DNA of 64,000 nucleotides from Ditylenchus dipsaci (GCA_004194705.1 SADC01001287.1:310001-374000), one strand, 5' to 3'; positions 46,872-57,620 are shown, counted from the stretch's first letter. A program made the numbers and translations. Notes: a model not told the origin generated them from the letters alone.

Positions 46872-47009
46872 TAGGGTTGTCGAGCCGAAGGCTCGAAATC
46901 GAACTTTCGGTTCGAAAGTTCGGTTTTTTTTCAAACTTCGAGCTTCGAGCCGAAGGCTCGAAATTTTCAAGCTGCTTCGAGCTTTGGAGCCGAAGGCTCG
47001 ACAACCCTA
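46872..47009. mobile_element. 138-bp hAT MITE, TAGGGTTGTCGAGCC ends (copy 2)
   Basis: Same terminal repeats as 20825-20935, with its own 8-bp duplication GTGGATTA at 46864-46871 and 47010-47017. The two independent insertions prove the family's mobility. Confidence 0.93.
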
Positions 47010-47079
47010 GTGGATTAGACTCTAGATAAGGTTGAACTTGAGAATGGTGTCAGTTTTGCAAGGTCTTACTGAATTTAGT

Positions 47080-47155
47080 TAACAAAGCGTATGTAACAAA
47101 GCTTATTTTTAACAAAGCGTATGTAACAAAGCTTATTTTTAACAAAGCGTATGTA
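47080..47155. repeat. Three tandem ~29-bp units
   Basis: AACAAAGCGTATGTAACAAA followed by GCTTATTTTT, repeated almost without change, immediately 5' of the exon at 47174. Confidence 0.9.
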
Positions 47156-47173
47156 TTTAGCAGCATTATATAG

Positions 47174-47807
47174 CGGGCTATCCACTGATGCTGGAAGAGA
47201 CCACTGCTGATTGCCCTAAATTTATCACCAGTTCTGTATCAGAGGATGAACGCTTAACTGTGATTGCTGGTAAGAATTTGACCATATTTCCTCTATATCT
47301 CTCCATACTCTAATAATACGCGAACCTCGACTCTGAGGGTCTATATCTCAGTACAATTTTTTTGCAAGTCTGTTTTTTCGCATTTTCTGAACTTTAGAAA
47401 ATTTTACCAATTCCGCTTTTGAGACTTTGGTCAAGCTAAAAATGGTTAAGAATCCCAAAAAACTCGAAATCAGAATGATACAATAACAACAACTATGTTA
47501 GAAATTGTTTTAGAAACTTCGGAATGCCATTCTAGCAGCTACCACCTAGGTTCTGAGACAAGTTCATCTGGTGTTGGGTCAGCCCCTAAATCCAACTCTG
47601 AATGCAATGGTTTCGGGGCAAGTGGTTAGTGTTTGGTCATTTTTTTAATGAGTAAATTTATGAATAACTTCAGATCTAGCCAAATCCAATCCCTTGCTAA
47701 CAATGCTTAATATGAAAAACAGTCAGAGCTACCAGCCGGAAAACCAGTTAAAACCACCCTGCAATATCACCCATTCAACAGCATTTTTGCAATCTTTCAA
47801 ACAGTAA
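47174..47807 (+). CDS. Last exons of a Ser-rich protein, not recognised
   Basis: Exons 47174-47269, 47514-47624 and 47674-47807 (stop TAA) join in phase with good GT/AG signals (about 111 residues). The sequence runs GYPLMLEETTADCPKFIT, then GETSECHSSSYHLGSETSSS, then Asn/Gln-rich NQLKPPCNITHSTAFLQSFK. AATAAA follows at about 47868. An upstream exon is required by phase. A candidate is the stretch around 46490-46545 (VGPPYTHYPPGSES), with low confidence. No domain is recognised; it may be an intracellular, disordered tail. It could belong to the same transcript region as the membrane protein upstream, but that gene has its own stop at 45417. Confidence 0.5.
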
Positions 47808-48932
47808 AAGTTGTAAATTTTTAAAATGGCTAGTATTATTTTCATCTCTCAAATAATTATGTACATTAATAAAAAATGGGGATGGATTCTTCGAACAAAT
47901 CTTTTTTATATACGGCGTCTGCGGTCGAGCTTGTGCTTTTTAAACCTTTGTGGCTATCAGAGATGATTTTTTCGGCCATATTAAAAAGTAGGACCCGTTT
48001 TTGCCTGGTCTCTCCTGCTAATTTTCGGTGTACGGTCAATTCGAAACGGTGTAAGTTCGAAACGGTTTTTTTTAATTTCCATACTTTTTCAAACAAAAGT
48101 TCATAAGTACATTTGACAAAATAAAGTAGAATTTGGGCATTTTTCATGAAAAAGTGCCATTTTATCCAGTGCTTGTTGAGATTTGAGCTCCGAAAATAAA
48201 AATTTTGACGTAAAATCTCAAAAATTCTAAAGATTTAGGGTGCCAAATAAAGTACAAATCTTAAAATAAAGTACAGATGAGAAGCCTGTCTAAACCCTAT
48301 ATTGTAGCGCAGATCAAGAACTACAACAACCACTCTAGATAATAATTTTTTAAAATGTGAGTGTTGAGATATGGCCTTGTGAAGCAGAGTAATCTTTTAT
48401 CTAAATATTAGAATTTCGAAAAAAATTAAGAAAAATTGGTATTCGCTTTTTTCGATTTTTTCCAAACGGCCATATCTCGACATTCATATTTTTCTTTCTC
48501 GGTTTTTTTCTCCAATATTCATATTTTTTTTCAAAAATTATTCTATAAGTTGGGTTTGTACGATTTTGATCTTCCCTTGAATATAATGCCACGATATTAT
48601 CACAGCACGCAAAACTCAACAATTGTTTCGACCACAAGTTACTTCAACAAACCCTGGAAATTCGGCAATTTGAAATAAAGGCTAAAGTTTTTGATCTGTA
48701 AATTTAGTAATAATATTGTTCTCAGTCATGGAATGTTAATTTACTAATTGATAGAAAATTGTCAGGGCTACAAAATGACATGTTTTGCGAAAAAAGGCAT
48801 AATAAAAAGTGGCTTAACGGCACCGTCAAAGTTTAGGGATTTTTTTTATTGGGATACCCTGTATATTGAAAATCTGTTTTTTCAGGTTGCCGAACCAAAA
48901 AGTATAAGTTCTCGAAGCGTATGATACATGAG

Positions 48933-48991
48933 CAAACCCAGCAACCAGTCTAGAAGCTAGTCATATGAATATTTCGAGTTTCCATTCTCTG
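48933..48991 (+). promoter_or_regulatory. Proximal sequence element block of U1 copy 1
   Basis: CAAACCCAGCAACCAGTCTA begins exactly 59 bases before the U1 start and continues TCATATGAATATTTCGAG. The same block at the same distance precedes the other two U1 genes, while the flanks differ. Fixed position and conservation are the hallmarks of the snRNA PSE. Confidence 0.85.
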
Positions 48992-49148
48992 AAACTTACC
49001 TGGCTGGTGTGTCCTGTGATCAAGCAGGCAGGGCCTCCATAGTGAGAGTTGGGCATTGCACTTCCGCCTGGCTTGAACTGTGCTGCAGCCCCTTAGGGGT
49101 TGGCAGACAGCTAAATTTTTGGGTGTGGGTTGGCCTTCGGTCTCCCTA
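48992..49148 (+). ncRNA. U1: U1 spliceosomal snRNA, copy 1
   Basis: The RNA base-pairs with 5' splice sites. The 5' end AAACTTACCTGG carries the ACUUACCUG splice-site complement. Stem-loop I contains GATCAAGCAGG (U1-70K loop), stem-loop II contains CATTGCACTTCCG (U1A loop), the Sm site is AAATTTTTGG, and a final GC hairpin with CCTTCGG ends near CTCCC. Length about 157 nt is typical. Compared with copy 2 it lacks one G in stem I (GGCTGGTGTG) and one G in the last loop. Strong match in order and spacing of all four U1 landmarks. Confidence 0.93.
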
Positions 49149-49894
49149 ATATGCTGGTTCTAGTCCTTTCTATTTTTGATTCACGTGATTCACGTCAAGA
49201 GATTCACTGCATTGTGGGTCAAGTTGACCCAGTCAAACTTTAAATGTTCATGACGTTTTTTAAAACAATAAACTATAGCCCATATCCTGTTTCTGTTTCT
49301 TTTTGATGAAATTGAACATTACATATACGATGCAATCTTTTTTAGTGGAAATCATGAAATAAACTGAGCCTATGGGAAAATGAGTCAATTTTACACGGTA
49401 AATTTATTCAACCAAATATAAAAAATCAACAAATAAGTTAATTTTTTGAATGATATTCCTCGTCAGTGATCCATGATTATTTATAAATATTCTAGCTGGA
49501 CAAAAAGCGATTATAAATCACGTAAGAATGGTTTCTTATAGGTCGTCTGCAGAGAATTCATACCAACTTGGCCATAACTTTTTACCCTTTTTAGTTTCAA
49601 AAAGAGGTTTTGTAACCTTTTAAGTCTCCTTTTAATTTCTATAAAAGATCGACAAAGACTATATTTTGCAGAAGTCAGGATTTGGCTCCATGCACCTGTG
49701 GGTCATTTTTGCAAGTTCACATACATTTTATATGGTTTGACTAATCAATAATCCGATTTCGTGCAGAGTGCTCTAACAACATCAAAAATTTTGAAGCAAC
49801 AAAGTTGAAAAGGAACTGTTCCAAAATTACAGAAAATCAGTTTTGATATGTTTTTTATGTCAGCAATGTGTCGAAAATCAGTAGTAATGACAAC

Positions 49895-50337
49895 TCATTT
49901 GAAAAATTGTCGTCCACATAGACCAGACAAATATCGAACTTTAGGATATTATAATAAAAAATATGATAAAAAATTAGGTGAAACTTTTTGATTAATATAA
50001 TTACCGTCTTTGGCCCACTTGGTAGACCAACTATTGATGGCTGTGAAGTACCTGTCCATCTCATCAGTGGAATTGTTTTTATAGCGTCCCCATCCGATAA
50101 GTTTGACACAGTGATCATACACGTGAATTTCTTCTGGCCCACCTCTAACAAAGTTGTAGATGCCTGAAGGTGGTCAAGATAATTAGCAACTACAAAAAAT
50201 TTGTATGGCTCACCTTCATGATAGTGCATGAACGATTCGAACACATTGAAACAGAGGACGGATGGCCCAAACATCATCATGTCTCTTTTGATCAGTCTGC
50301 AAAATATTTCTTCATCAGGGTGGTCCAAGTAATTCGC
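49895..50337 (-). CDS. Cathepsin B-like cysteine peptidase (C1A), C-terminal exons
   Basis: Exons 50337-50214, 50163-50005 and, tentatively, 49938-49895 (stop). The first holds DEEIFCRLIKRDMMMFGP followed by FESFMHYHEG, the C1A segment before the catalytic His. The second holds GIYNFVRGGPEE, then DHCVKLIGWG with the catalytic His, then AINSWSTKWAKDG with the catalytic Asn. This matches the family order GVY-GHAVKIIGWG-NSW. Usual Gly-His is Asp-His here, and NSWG is NSWS. The last exon (RYLSGLCGRQFFK) would replace the usual GxNECGIE end and is poorly conserved. The pro-region and active-site Cys exons were not found to the right, so this may be a distant-exon gene or a truncated copy. Confidence 0.75.
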
Positions 50338-50344
50338 CTGATTT

Positions 50345-50605
50345 CAAAGGGGCAAACCTTTTTCTTGCCGTAAAAATACTTTTTTTTTGCCGCAAAAATT
50401 TTTTGCCGTAAAAAGACTTTTTTTTGCCGTAGAAATACTTTTTCTATCCGCTAATTTACTTTTTTCTGGCGTGAAATTTTTTTTCGCCAATTTACTTTTT
50501 TTGCCGCAAATTTACTTTTTTTTTGCCGTAAAAACACTTTTTCCTATCGCAAATTCACTTTTTTCAGCCGTAAATTTGCTTTTTTCTGCCGCGACTTTTT
50601 TCTAG
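50345..50605. repeat. TTTTTTGCCGTAAAAATAC tandem field
   Basis: Around 13 degenerate 19-22-bp units of TTTTTTGCCGTAAATTTAC directly upstream of the peptidase exon at 50337. The GTGGCAAATTTAC field at 21100 and the GCTAAGCGG field at 540-700 are of similar design. Confidence 0.8.
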
Positions 50606-50844
50606 TAATGAATGTTGTTTTTGAAGTCAATAACGCTGGATTTATTAATAAAGGCTTTTAAGGGTGAGCATGGACGTTCAAAGAAACACAGTTGTTGTGC
50701 GAAATACCTAGATCAACCAAAACTAAACTCTTCAGAACGTTTTAATTAATACCAGGATATCTTCATTTATCATACCTATTTTTAAAAAAATCGGTACATC
50801 TATCGTCCGTATAAAAACTCAAATTAAACTTCATTTAAAAGTTG

Positions 50845-50950
50845 CTAGTTCAGATCTCTCTGGGTGCATGCTTTATATTTTTTAATATTTCATTTACGAG
50901 TTCGGTATCAAAATGATCCTTAGGCTCTTGTAAGCCAAGTAGACTATCAG
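50845..50950 (+). repeat. tRNA-derived SINE, family B
   Basis: GTTGCTAGTTCAGATCTCTC and TGGGTGCATGC (tRNA 3' half), then ATTTACGAGTTCGGTATCAA and AATGATCCTTAGGCTCTTG, the family tail. Confidence 0.65.
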
Positions 50951-51479
50951 CGGTTACACAATTATTGAAGCTAATACCTACTTACGATTTAAACCTGCTT
51001 TTTGTCAAAAAAAATCCACCATTTTTGTTACTCGCTTTTTTATATCTTTTAATCTAATGATTCCTTGCTTATTTTCGATGTGCTTGCACAGCCCCGGTGC
51101 AGCCTAGAACTTTATCCGAGAAAATGTTGCCACGCAAACAGGAGACTTTTTTAACCGTTCCTTACCAGAGCAAGCCTTCCCAAGCTACTCACATTTCTAA
51201 AGTAATTTTGATATAAAAATATTTCCATCAGGTTTTAGTGCAGCTCTAAGTTTAGAAATTTGCTACCATCCTTTTAAAAGTCAATGAAATAGGTAAAGCC
51301 ATTAAAACACAAAGTATAAGTCTTTTAGGGCGGGTTCTTTATTTAAAAAAAAACAAAAAAAAAGCTTTGATCACGATGTTAGTGTCAGAATCTCAAGTTT
51401 TGTACGCAGAAAAAATGCACGTTGAAATTTTGAAAAACTTTTTGAAATTCGATGATTATGTTCATAAAAATGCTTGTAA

Positions 51480-52045
51480 GTTTTCGGTGTCCATCTTTTT
51501 TACTGGTCGTATTTAATTTTGCAAGTAGAATTGTGAAAAATGCCCGTAGAATATTTAATTTTGCCCGTAGATTTGTGTTGCCCGTAGAATTTTGAAAAGT
51601 GCTCGTGGAATTGTGAAAATTACCCATAGAATTCTTAATTTTTCCCGTAGTTTTTTTAATTCGTGATTTTTTTTAAACTAAATTGTGGCCGTGCTCGCTC
51701 GAAATCATGCTTTTTTCACTTTTTAAAATGCTCACGGACCTGAAAAATGCTGCTAATACGTTTTTAATGTGTAGATGACACATTTTCCAAAATCTTTTTT
51801 TTTACTTTTGGCCTCAGATACCGATGGTCTGAAAATTTTAGCGAAAATTTTTCATTCGAAAAAGTGTCATCTACACTCTTAAAACATCTGTTTTGAGCCT
51901 GTTACAGGTCTGCAAGCATTTTAAAAAGTCGTTAAAATATGATTTTGAGCTAGTATGGCCAAAATTCAGAAATTTACGGGCAAAATTAAGAACTCTACGG
52001 GCAATTTTCATAATTCTACGGGCAAAATTAAATATATTACCCCTT
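51480..52045. mobile_element. Fold-back of CCCGTAGAATT units
   Basis: The left arm (51510-51655) repeats TTTGCCCGTAGAATT; the right arm (51955-52040) repeats AATTCTACGGGCAAAATTA. The centre includes a second inverted pair around GTAGATGACACATTTTC and GAAAAAGTGTCATCTACAC. Confidence 0.7.
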
Positions 52046-52587
52046 TATTACTAAAAACGCTTTTTTCTCACAATCATCAAAGCGTTCGGAAAATTTTTAT
52101 TAATTAGAAAGATAACAATTCTTCTCCTGCGTCAAATGACATCTTATTTTTCTATACACAATGCATAGTGACCGAGATCTAAGCGAAAATAGCTAAGTAG
52201 TCCATTTCAAGCACTGTCCACATTCATAAGCCTACTGCTTCATAAATTTCCATGAAAATTGAAAAGGTAATATTTGTAACTACACCTAAAAACATGCTCT
52301 ACAAGAAAAAATATATAAAAAATGGAGTCAAAATTTTGAAGTAACAACCGGTGGTCCAAAATTACAATAAACCACTTTTACAATAAACCACACTAACCAC
52401 TTTAAATACGAACAGTGCCAAAATTTTAATTCTGTAGTTTGCTGTAAAAGAACTAGACTTAAAATAATGAAAAAACCCCCAAAAAAAAAGAAAATAAAAA
52501 CCCAAATAACAAAGGGGTAAAATAAAGAAACCGATTAGAATTTCGCGATACCAAAGAGTATAACTTCTCCGATCATGCAATGAGTGA

Positions 52588-52646
52588 CAAACCCAGCAAC
52601 TAGTATAGGATCAAGATATCCATATATTTCGAGTTTTCCTTCTCTG
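52588..52646 (+). promoter_or_regulatory. Proximal sequence element block of U1 copy 2
   Basis: CAAACCCAGCAACTAGT at -59. The middle (ATAGGATCAAGATATCC) has diverged from copies 1 and 3; TTTCGAGTTTTCCTTCTCTG adjoining the start is conserved. Confidence 0.8.
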
Positions 52647-52805
52647 AAACTTACCTGGCTGGGTGTGTTCTGTGATCAAGCAGGCAGGGCCTCCATAGTG
52701 AGAGTTGGGCATTGCACTTCCGCCCGGCTTGAACTGTGCTGCAGCCCCTTAGGGGTTGGCAGACAGCTAAATTTTTGGGTGTGGGTTGGCCTTCGGGTCT
52801 CCCTG
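52647..52805 (+). ncRNA. U1: U1 spliceosomal snRNA, copy 2
   Basis: AAACTTACCTGGCTGGGTGT at the 5' end, GATCAAGCAGG, CATTGCACTTCCGCCC with a closed stem (GGGC/GCCC), Sm site AAATTTTTGG and the 3' hairpin CCTTCGGGTCTCCC. It has the best-paired stems of the three copies and is probably the reference version. Homology with copy 1 extends upstream (AGTATAA-CTTCTC about 90 bases before the start), so these two derive from one longer duplication. TATGGTCTATCAG follows and is shared with copy 3, a candidate 3'-end box. Confidence 0.95.
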
Positions 52806-53086
52806 ATATGGTCTATCAGTTTCATAGTTTTGTAGTCCTTATATCGAGCGTTTTTTATTTGTCCCTAAATCGACAGTCCACAATTTTTTTCAAATTTTTT
52901 TTTGGCGCGGGATACTTCTCTTTCGTCTCGCCCTGTACTATTTGGAGTCATTTCAAACGATTCGAAAGAGTAAAGAAAGAGACGAAAGAGAAGTGTCCCC
53001 ACCAATTCAAATTTTGCTCATGTCGCTGCGCGCAAAGAGCATGGTGCTTTAAACAAAATAGTTTGTGTGAAGCCTTATATATATTT

Positions 53087-53145
53087 ACATGGCCGAGGTT
53101 GCTGGTTCGAATCCCTCTGGGTGCTCACCTAATTTTTTACACCCT
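53087..53145 (+). repeat. tRNA-derived SINE head
   Basis: GGCCGAGGTTGCTGGTTCGA and ATCCCTCTGGGTGCTCACC, with a T-rich continuation. The best-preserved B box of family B, the same 3' tRNA half as in the palindrome at 937-1325. Confidence 0.6.
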
Positions 53146-53149
53146 GTTT

Positions 53150-54270
53150 TGTCCCTTTTTCTATAGGAAAGGTGGCGTTATCAGAAGGTGCCATCACAAA
53201 GAGGTTGTACTTGCGCAACTACATGAATTTTCAAGAAACTTCACAAACTTCAAACAATGCAACTCTGAGTGCGGTTGTGCGGCGCCGAAAAATTGTCGCC
53301 TCATTGTGCATATTCTGAATCCGCACCACGGGGTGAGGATTTGCGCCAGTATGCGGGGTGCGGCTCTCATTGTACACTTAGCTTAATTTCATCTGATATG
53401 TTAACCACGTAAGAATCAATGATCTGCTTCTTCAGCTCAAGGGAAACTAAATGTCTATTCTTTTTTTGAGTTATCATAGTGTCTGCTATAAAAACAGAAA
53501 GTTAACAACGATAAACAAACAAAAAACAAAACAAATAAAACACAAGACACAAGGAAAAAGTAAAAAAGTGTTTAAATTTTTTTAGTTTTTTTCCTGTTTA
53601 GACAATAAAAATTAAAATTTTGGCTGAAAAATGCTTGCTGTCCTTAAATCGAGCGGAACTTTGTGGGTTAGGACGTCTAGATTCTGTCCTTAAATCGAGC
53701 GTGTCCTTGTATAGAGCGGCAGCTTGACTATATTCTTTTGAAAACTAACCAAACAAAATTTTTGTATCCTTAAATCGAGCGTTGACTGTATCAGTTTTAT
53801 AATTTTGTAGTATTGCCAGCAGATTTATATGCTATCTTGTTAATTTTTGAAAATTTCACAATGTAGTCACCTTTTGGCACTGACATTTTTTTGCAATTTT
53901 AATTTACATGATCATTTGCAACCATATACTGAAAATGACGCCAAGAAGCAGGACTAAATTTTGAGTGTGAGGTTGCAGATGATCATGTAAATTGAAATTG
54001 CAAAAAACCGTCAGTTCCAAACCTAATACGGAAAAGTTGTTTGATAGCCCTGGGTAGTATGGTAAGGAATTCTGTATTGTTGAATGTTTTTCAAATTTTA
54101 GTCATGACTCGAGTCGGTTTTCTTCTCTGCATGATGGCTCAAATGAAAGCCCAGGATCTCAGCTACGTTTTGGAATATGAAACGTTTGACTTGTAGAAAA
54201 AGGTCAGAAAATATCGATAGATAAGCCATACGATAGAGTGTCAGTTCGCTGGCTATAAACTATATACTGG
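53150..54270. other. Stretch between U1 copies 2 and 3
   Basis: It contains TCCTTAAATCGAGCG words in both orientations (52830-53790), probably a MITE with CTTAAATCGAGCGTTGACTG as its right end, and an inverted pair ATGATCATGTAAATT / AATTTACATGATCAT near 53905-54000. No exon is seen. Confidence 0.45.
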
Positions 54271-54329
54271 CAAACCCAGCAACTAGTCTAGAAGCTAATC
54301 ATATGAATATTTCGAGTTTTCCTTCTCTG
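54271..54329 (+). promoter_or_regulatory. Proximal sequence element block of U1 copy 3
   Basis: CAAACCCAGCAACTAGTCTA at -59, then AGAAGCTAATCATATGAATA and TTTCGAGTTTTCC, nearly identical to copy 1. Confidence 0.85.
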
Positions 54330-54487
54330 AAACTTACCTGGCTGGGTGTGTCCTGTGATCAAGCAGGCAGGACCTCCATAGTGAGAGTCGAGCATTGCAC
54401 TTCTGTCCGGCTTGAACTGTGCTGCAGCCCTTCAGGGGTTGGCAGACAGCTAAATTTTTGGGTGTGGGTTGGCCTTCGGGTCGCCCT
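54330..54487 (+). ncRNA. U1: U1 spliceosomal snRNA, copy 3 (variant)
   Basis: The 5' end, the GATCAAGCAGG loop and the Sm site AAATTTTTGG are intact, so it should still assemble. Stem-loop II differs: GTCGAGCATTGCACTTCTGT in place of GTTGGGCATTGCACTTCCGC, which weakens the stem and changes the base after the U1A loop. Stem III has CCTTCAGG for CCTTAGG, and the last hairpin ends GGGTCGCCC. It may be a divergent functional variant or an early pseudogene. Confidence 0.88.
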
Positions 54488-54489
54488 AA

Positions 54490-57370
54490 TATGGTCTATG
54501 AGTTTGCATTTTATATGCTATCTCGTTATTTTTTGAAAATTTCACAACATAGTCAACATAGTTGGACACATTTCTAAAATTTGGACGGCGTCCCGTACCC
54601 TTCTTTTGAAATTTCCGCCAGCCGACCTCCCGGGTGTCCCATTTTTGAAAATTTCCCGCCCGTCCTGTAGGCCGTCCAAAATTTAGGAAAATTTTGTTTG
54701 TAAATAAAAGCTGGAATACTTCGTAGCCAGCCGTCAGCCGTCCATAACCTAAAATGTTTTGTATGAATAATGAAACGCTAGCACAAAGTTACGGGCATCG
54801 ATATTATTGGATATTTTTTTGTCATAACTTGTAAATGAATGAGCTTTCAATGAGGTGTCTACAATGCCCAGGCTTCTGCCCTCAGCGTACATTGGAAGGA
54901 TGGAGAATAGTATGGAGAATATTTTTTCATCCGCTCCAGATAAAGCGGGAATCATGAGTATGTTCAGCGCAGGCGTTCTAATAAAACTCTCTTTAGTGCT
55001 TTTTTCGCCGTTAATGAATTGTTATTCGTTGTAGAAAATAAACAGATGGGTCTAGTAACTCTGCACTTATATAGAGGTTGGTGTTGTCGCGATCTCCAGA
55101 ACTTATGACGTCGTTATAATGATTCTCCGTGCAGATTTTCAGTCATTCCATAGCAAATTTGAAAAAATATTCAGGCAATGTTCTATGAAATATTAGATAC
55201 TTGAGGTAATCGCTAAAAGAACCTGGAGGAAAAGAGATTTGCTGGCTTTTCGTCTCTAAGATGGCTTGAATAATTTCGTCCTTCGCCGTCCCTTCTGGAT
55301 CGCCCTCTGCCGGCCGTCCGACCGTTAACTTTTCCGACGCCTTTCAGGACGGAGACGGGACGAGCCCGGCAGACGGGCATTCCGTCGAGTATAGTTCGCA
55401 TACACTATCTCAAGTTAGAGTCTTGAATAAAAAAGTTGTTGTTCTTGGTCTTGAATACCCAAAAGCCACATTTTTCGGTTGTGGCCTTCAGTTTTGGTAA
55501 CCAGACCGAAAATTTCAGTTCTAATTTTGGGTTGATAAGTTTAAAAATTAAAAAAATTGAAAAATTAAAAAAATTGAAATGCAACAAAATCTTTTATAAA
55601 TTTGAGTGTTAATAATTATAGAAAATAATTATAGGATTTGAGGTTAGATACAGCCCCTAAGATTTTAGAGTATATTTGTGCATATCTGATTAATATAATT
55701 GTGTTCTGTGTGGTTTAAAGCTTTTGATTTAGAGACTAAGGCAAACCTCGAATTTTTTAATGACTTATTTTTTTCTGATTACATTTGTATAGTTTGTTCT
55801 ACCACGCTGAACATGAATCTGGCTTCAGAATCGGCATACGTCAACTAAATACTAAACTCTGCCGAGAATCGTTTAAGGCCGGAATTTAAAAATTGGCAAA
55901 TACATGATGCCGTTATCATGGATTTTTCGATTTTTGCGCATAGACATAGATTTTCGAAAAATATCTTTTGTTTTGACTGTATTTTAAAATTTCGGAGCCG
56001 TGTAATTATCCCTGTTTTGCAATGATTTTTAGTAGAATTGGATTTGGTCGATTAACCAAAACCATCTTCATTGCCATATAAAGCGAAACCGAAAACCGCG
56101 TTCAGCAAAATCCCGGAAATTTTTTGGTACAGGATGGTTAACTGTCCAAGAAAAAATTGGATAAACCTAAATAGAAAAACATGTTTGGAAAAAAGAACAG
56201 GTTGTTTGGCCGACTGTTGCCGACAGCCGACTGTTTTTCAAAAAAAAAGCAGGCTGAATTTAACCCCAGTGTTTACTATCAAAATGATAAAAATACAAAG
56301 TGAATGTAAAGCTCATTTTTACAGTTCATTGTTTTTATCAAAAAAGATTGAACACACACAGAAATGCTTAAGAAAAATGGTAAAAAGAGTATGTATGAGA
56401 GGAGCAAAAGCAAAGGTAAAAAGAAAGAAAACAAGGTGTGTTGCGTGTCTGTGCACCACACCCACATCCAGCCAAGACGCTGCTCTTGCTATTGGTCTTT
56501 TCCAGCAAGAAAATAAGTATGCGCTTGAAGTGGTTGGCCCTACTCACCACCGATAGATAAATGGGTGTGTCTGTGATATTTTAGCCCAAGCAAAGCAAGA
56601 GGTATTGACTAGTAGAGCCCAAGGTGACTTGACATTGCCAGATCAGATGAGGTGATCGACTTCTGTGACTCTACAACTTACTCAAACCAATTTAATTTTT
56701 TTTTAATAAACCAAACATTGTAGTTTTCAAATGCAATTTTTTTCGAAATTTTTGAAGTAAAAACGGGCCAAATGGAAATTCTGCCGCAAATGGTCGGAAT
56801 TTTGCAGCAAATTTATTTTTTGCCTATTTTCTCCTTAATTTAAAAAAAATAACAACACTTTCATGTAACTCTGCGATTCTAGTTTTTAACGAGGTATTGT
56901 TCAGTGTAATGTCTTTGAAAATGTTGAACAAAAGGTAAAAGTATGAACCAAATTATTTTTTTATTTGATTCATGATTTTACCTTCTTTTTATAACCGAAT
57001 GACACTGCATCACGAACCAGAATTACAGAGATACCTGATAGTATTTTTTTTTAAATCCGAAAATTTAACAGAAAAAGGCGAAACAAAAATTTGCGGTAAA
57101 ATTCCTATTTGCATATAAGAAAGTGCCCCAGCCGATTCAAATTTTTTGAAATGCCGCTGTGTTCAAAAATTATGCTCCTTTATAAAAAAATAAAAAATAA
57201 AAATTGCGACTCTTCTAGTTTTGACCCCTACTAGTTATAAAAATTTGACCCTACTAGGATATACACCCGTTACCCCTATTTACCAAAAATCACCTAAGGA
57301 GTTCGAAAAAGACATTATTTTCGAGTTCTGGTCTATGAAAAATTGAGTTTCGGGCATTTTGAAGAATCGA
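54490..57370. other. Gene-poor stretch
   Basis: GC-rich fragments around 54580-54740 (GGCGTCCCG, GCCGTCC) and 55280-55385 (GGCCGTCCGACCG, GGACGGAGACGGGACG) look like two ends of one decayed element. A 161-codon plus frame at 56071-56556 (Lys/Arg-rich, KKTRCVACLCTTPTS) has no recognised domain, and I do not call it a gene. A lone fold-back arm lies at 56830-56950. Confidence 0.35.
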
Positions 57371-57374
57371 CCAT

Positions 57375-57620
57375 TTGCCTGTTTTACCGTGTTTTTCAAC
57401 ACGGGACTTGGCAAAAAAATATCTTTTGTTTTGATCAAGAGTCTTGATCGGAGTTATGTATAAGGTAAGTCTGTGCGCGCATCTCTAACCAAGCCCCCTG
57501 CGCCCCATTCTAGGGCTTGGGGCTTGGAGTTGAGATGCGCGCACCCACATACCTTGGACACGAATCACTCGAAAGTGACTCTGGATGCACGAATTTTATT
57601 TCAAAATTTTGAGTTGGAAG
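57375..57620. repeat. Dispersed hairpin repeat, 2215 type (copy 5)
   Basis: GGACTTGGCAAAAAAATA, TTATGTATAAGGTAAGTCTG, the GCGCATCTC ... GAGATGCGC hairpin and GTGACTCTGGATGCACGA are all present in order. Confidence 0.75.

Noticed and set aside
52584..53386. Overlapping open frames of 83 and 216 codons
   Set aside because: They run through U1 copy 2 and then a MITE and SINE; the RNA gene explains the conserved part and the rest has no coding pattern.
56071..56556. 161-codon Lys-rich frame
   Set aside because: No domain, no supporting splice sites, composition typical of AT-rich frames; not called a gene.
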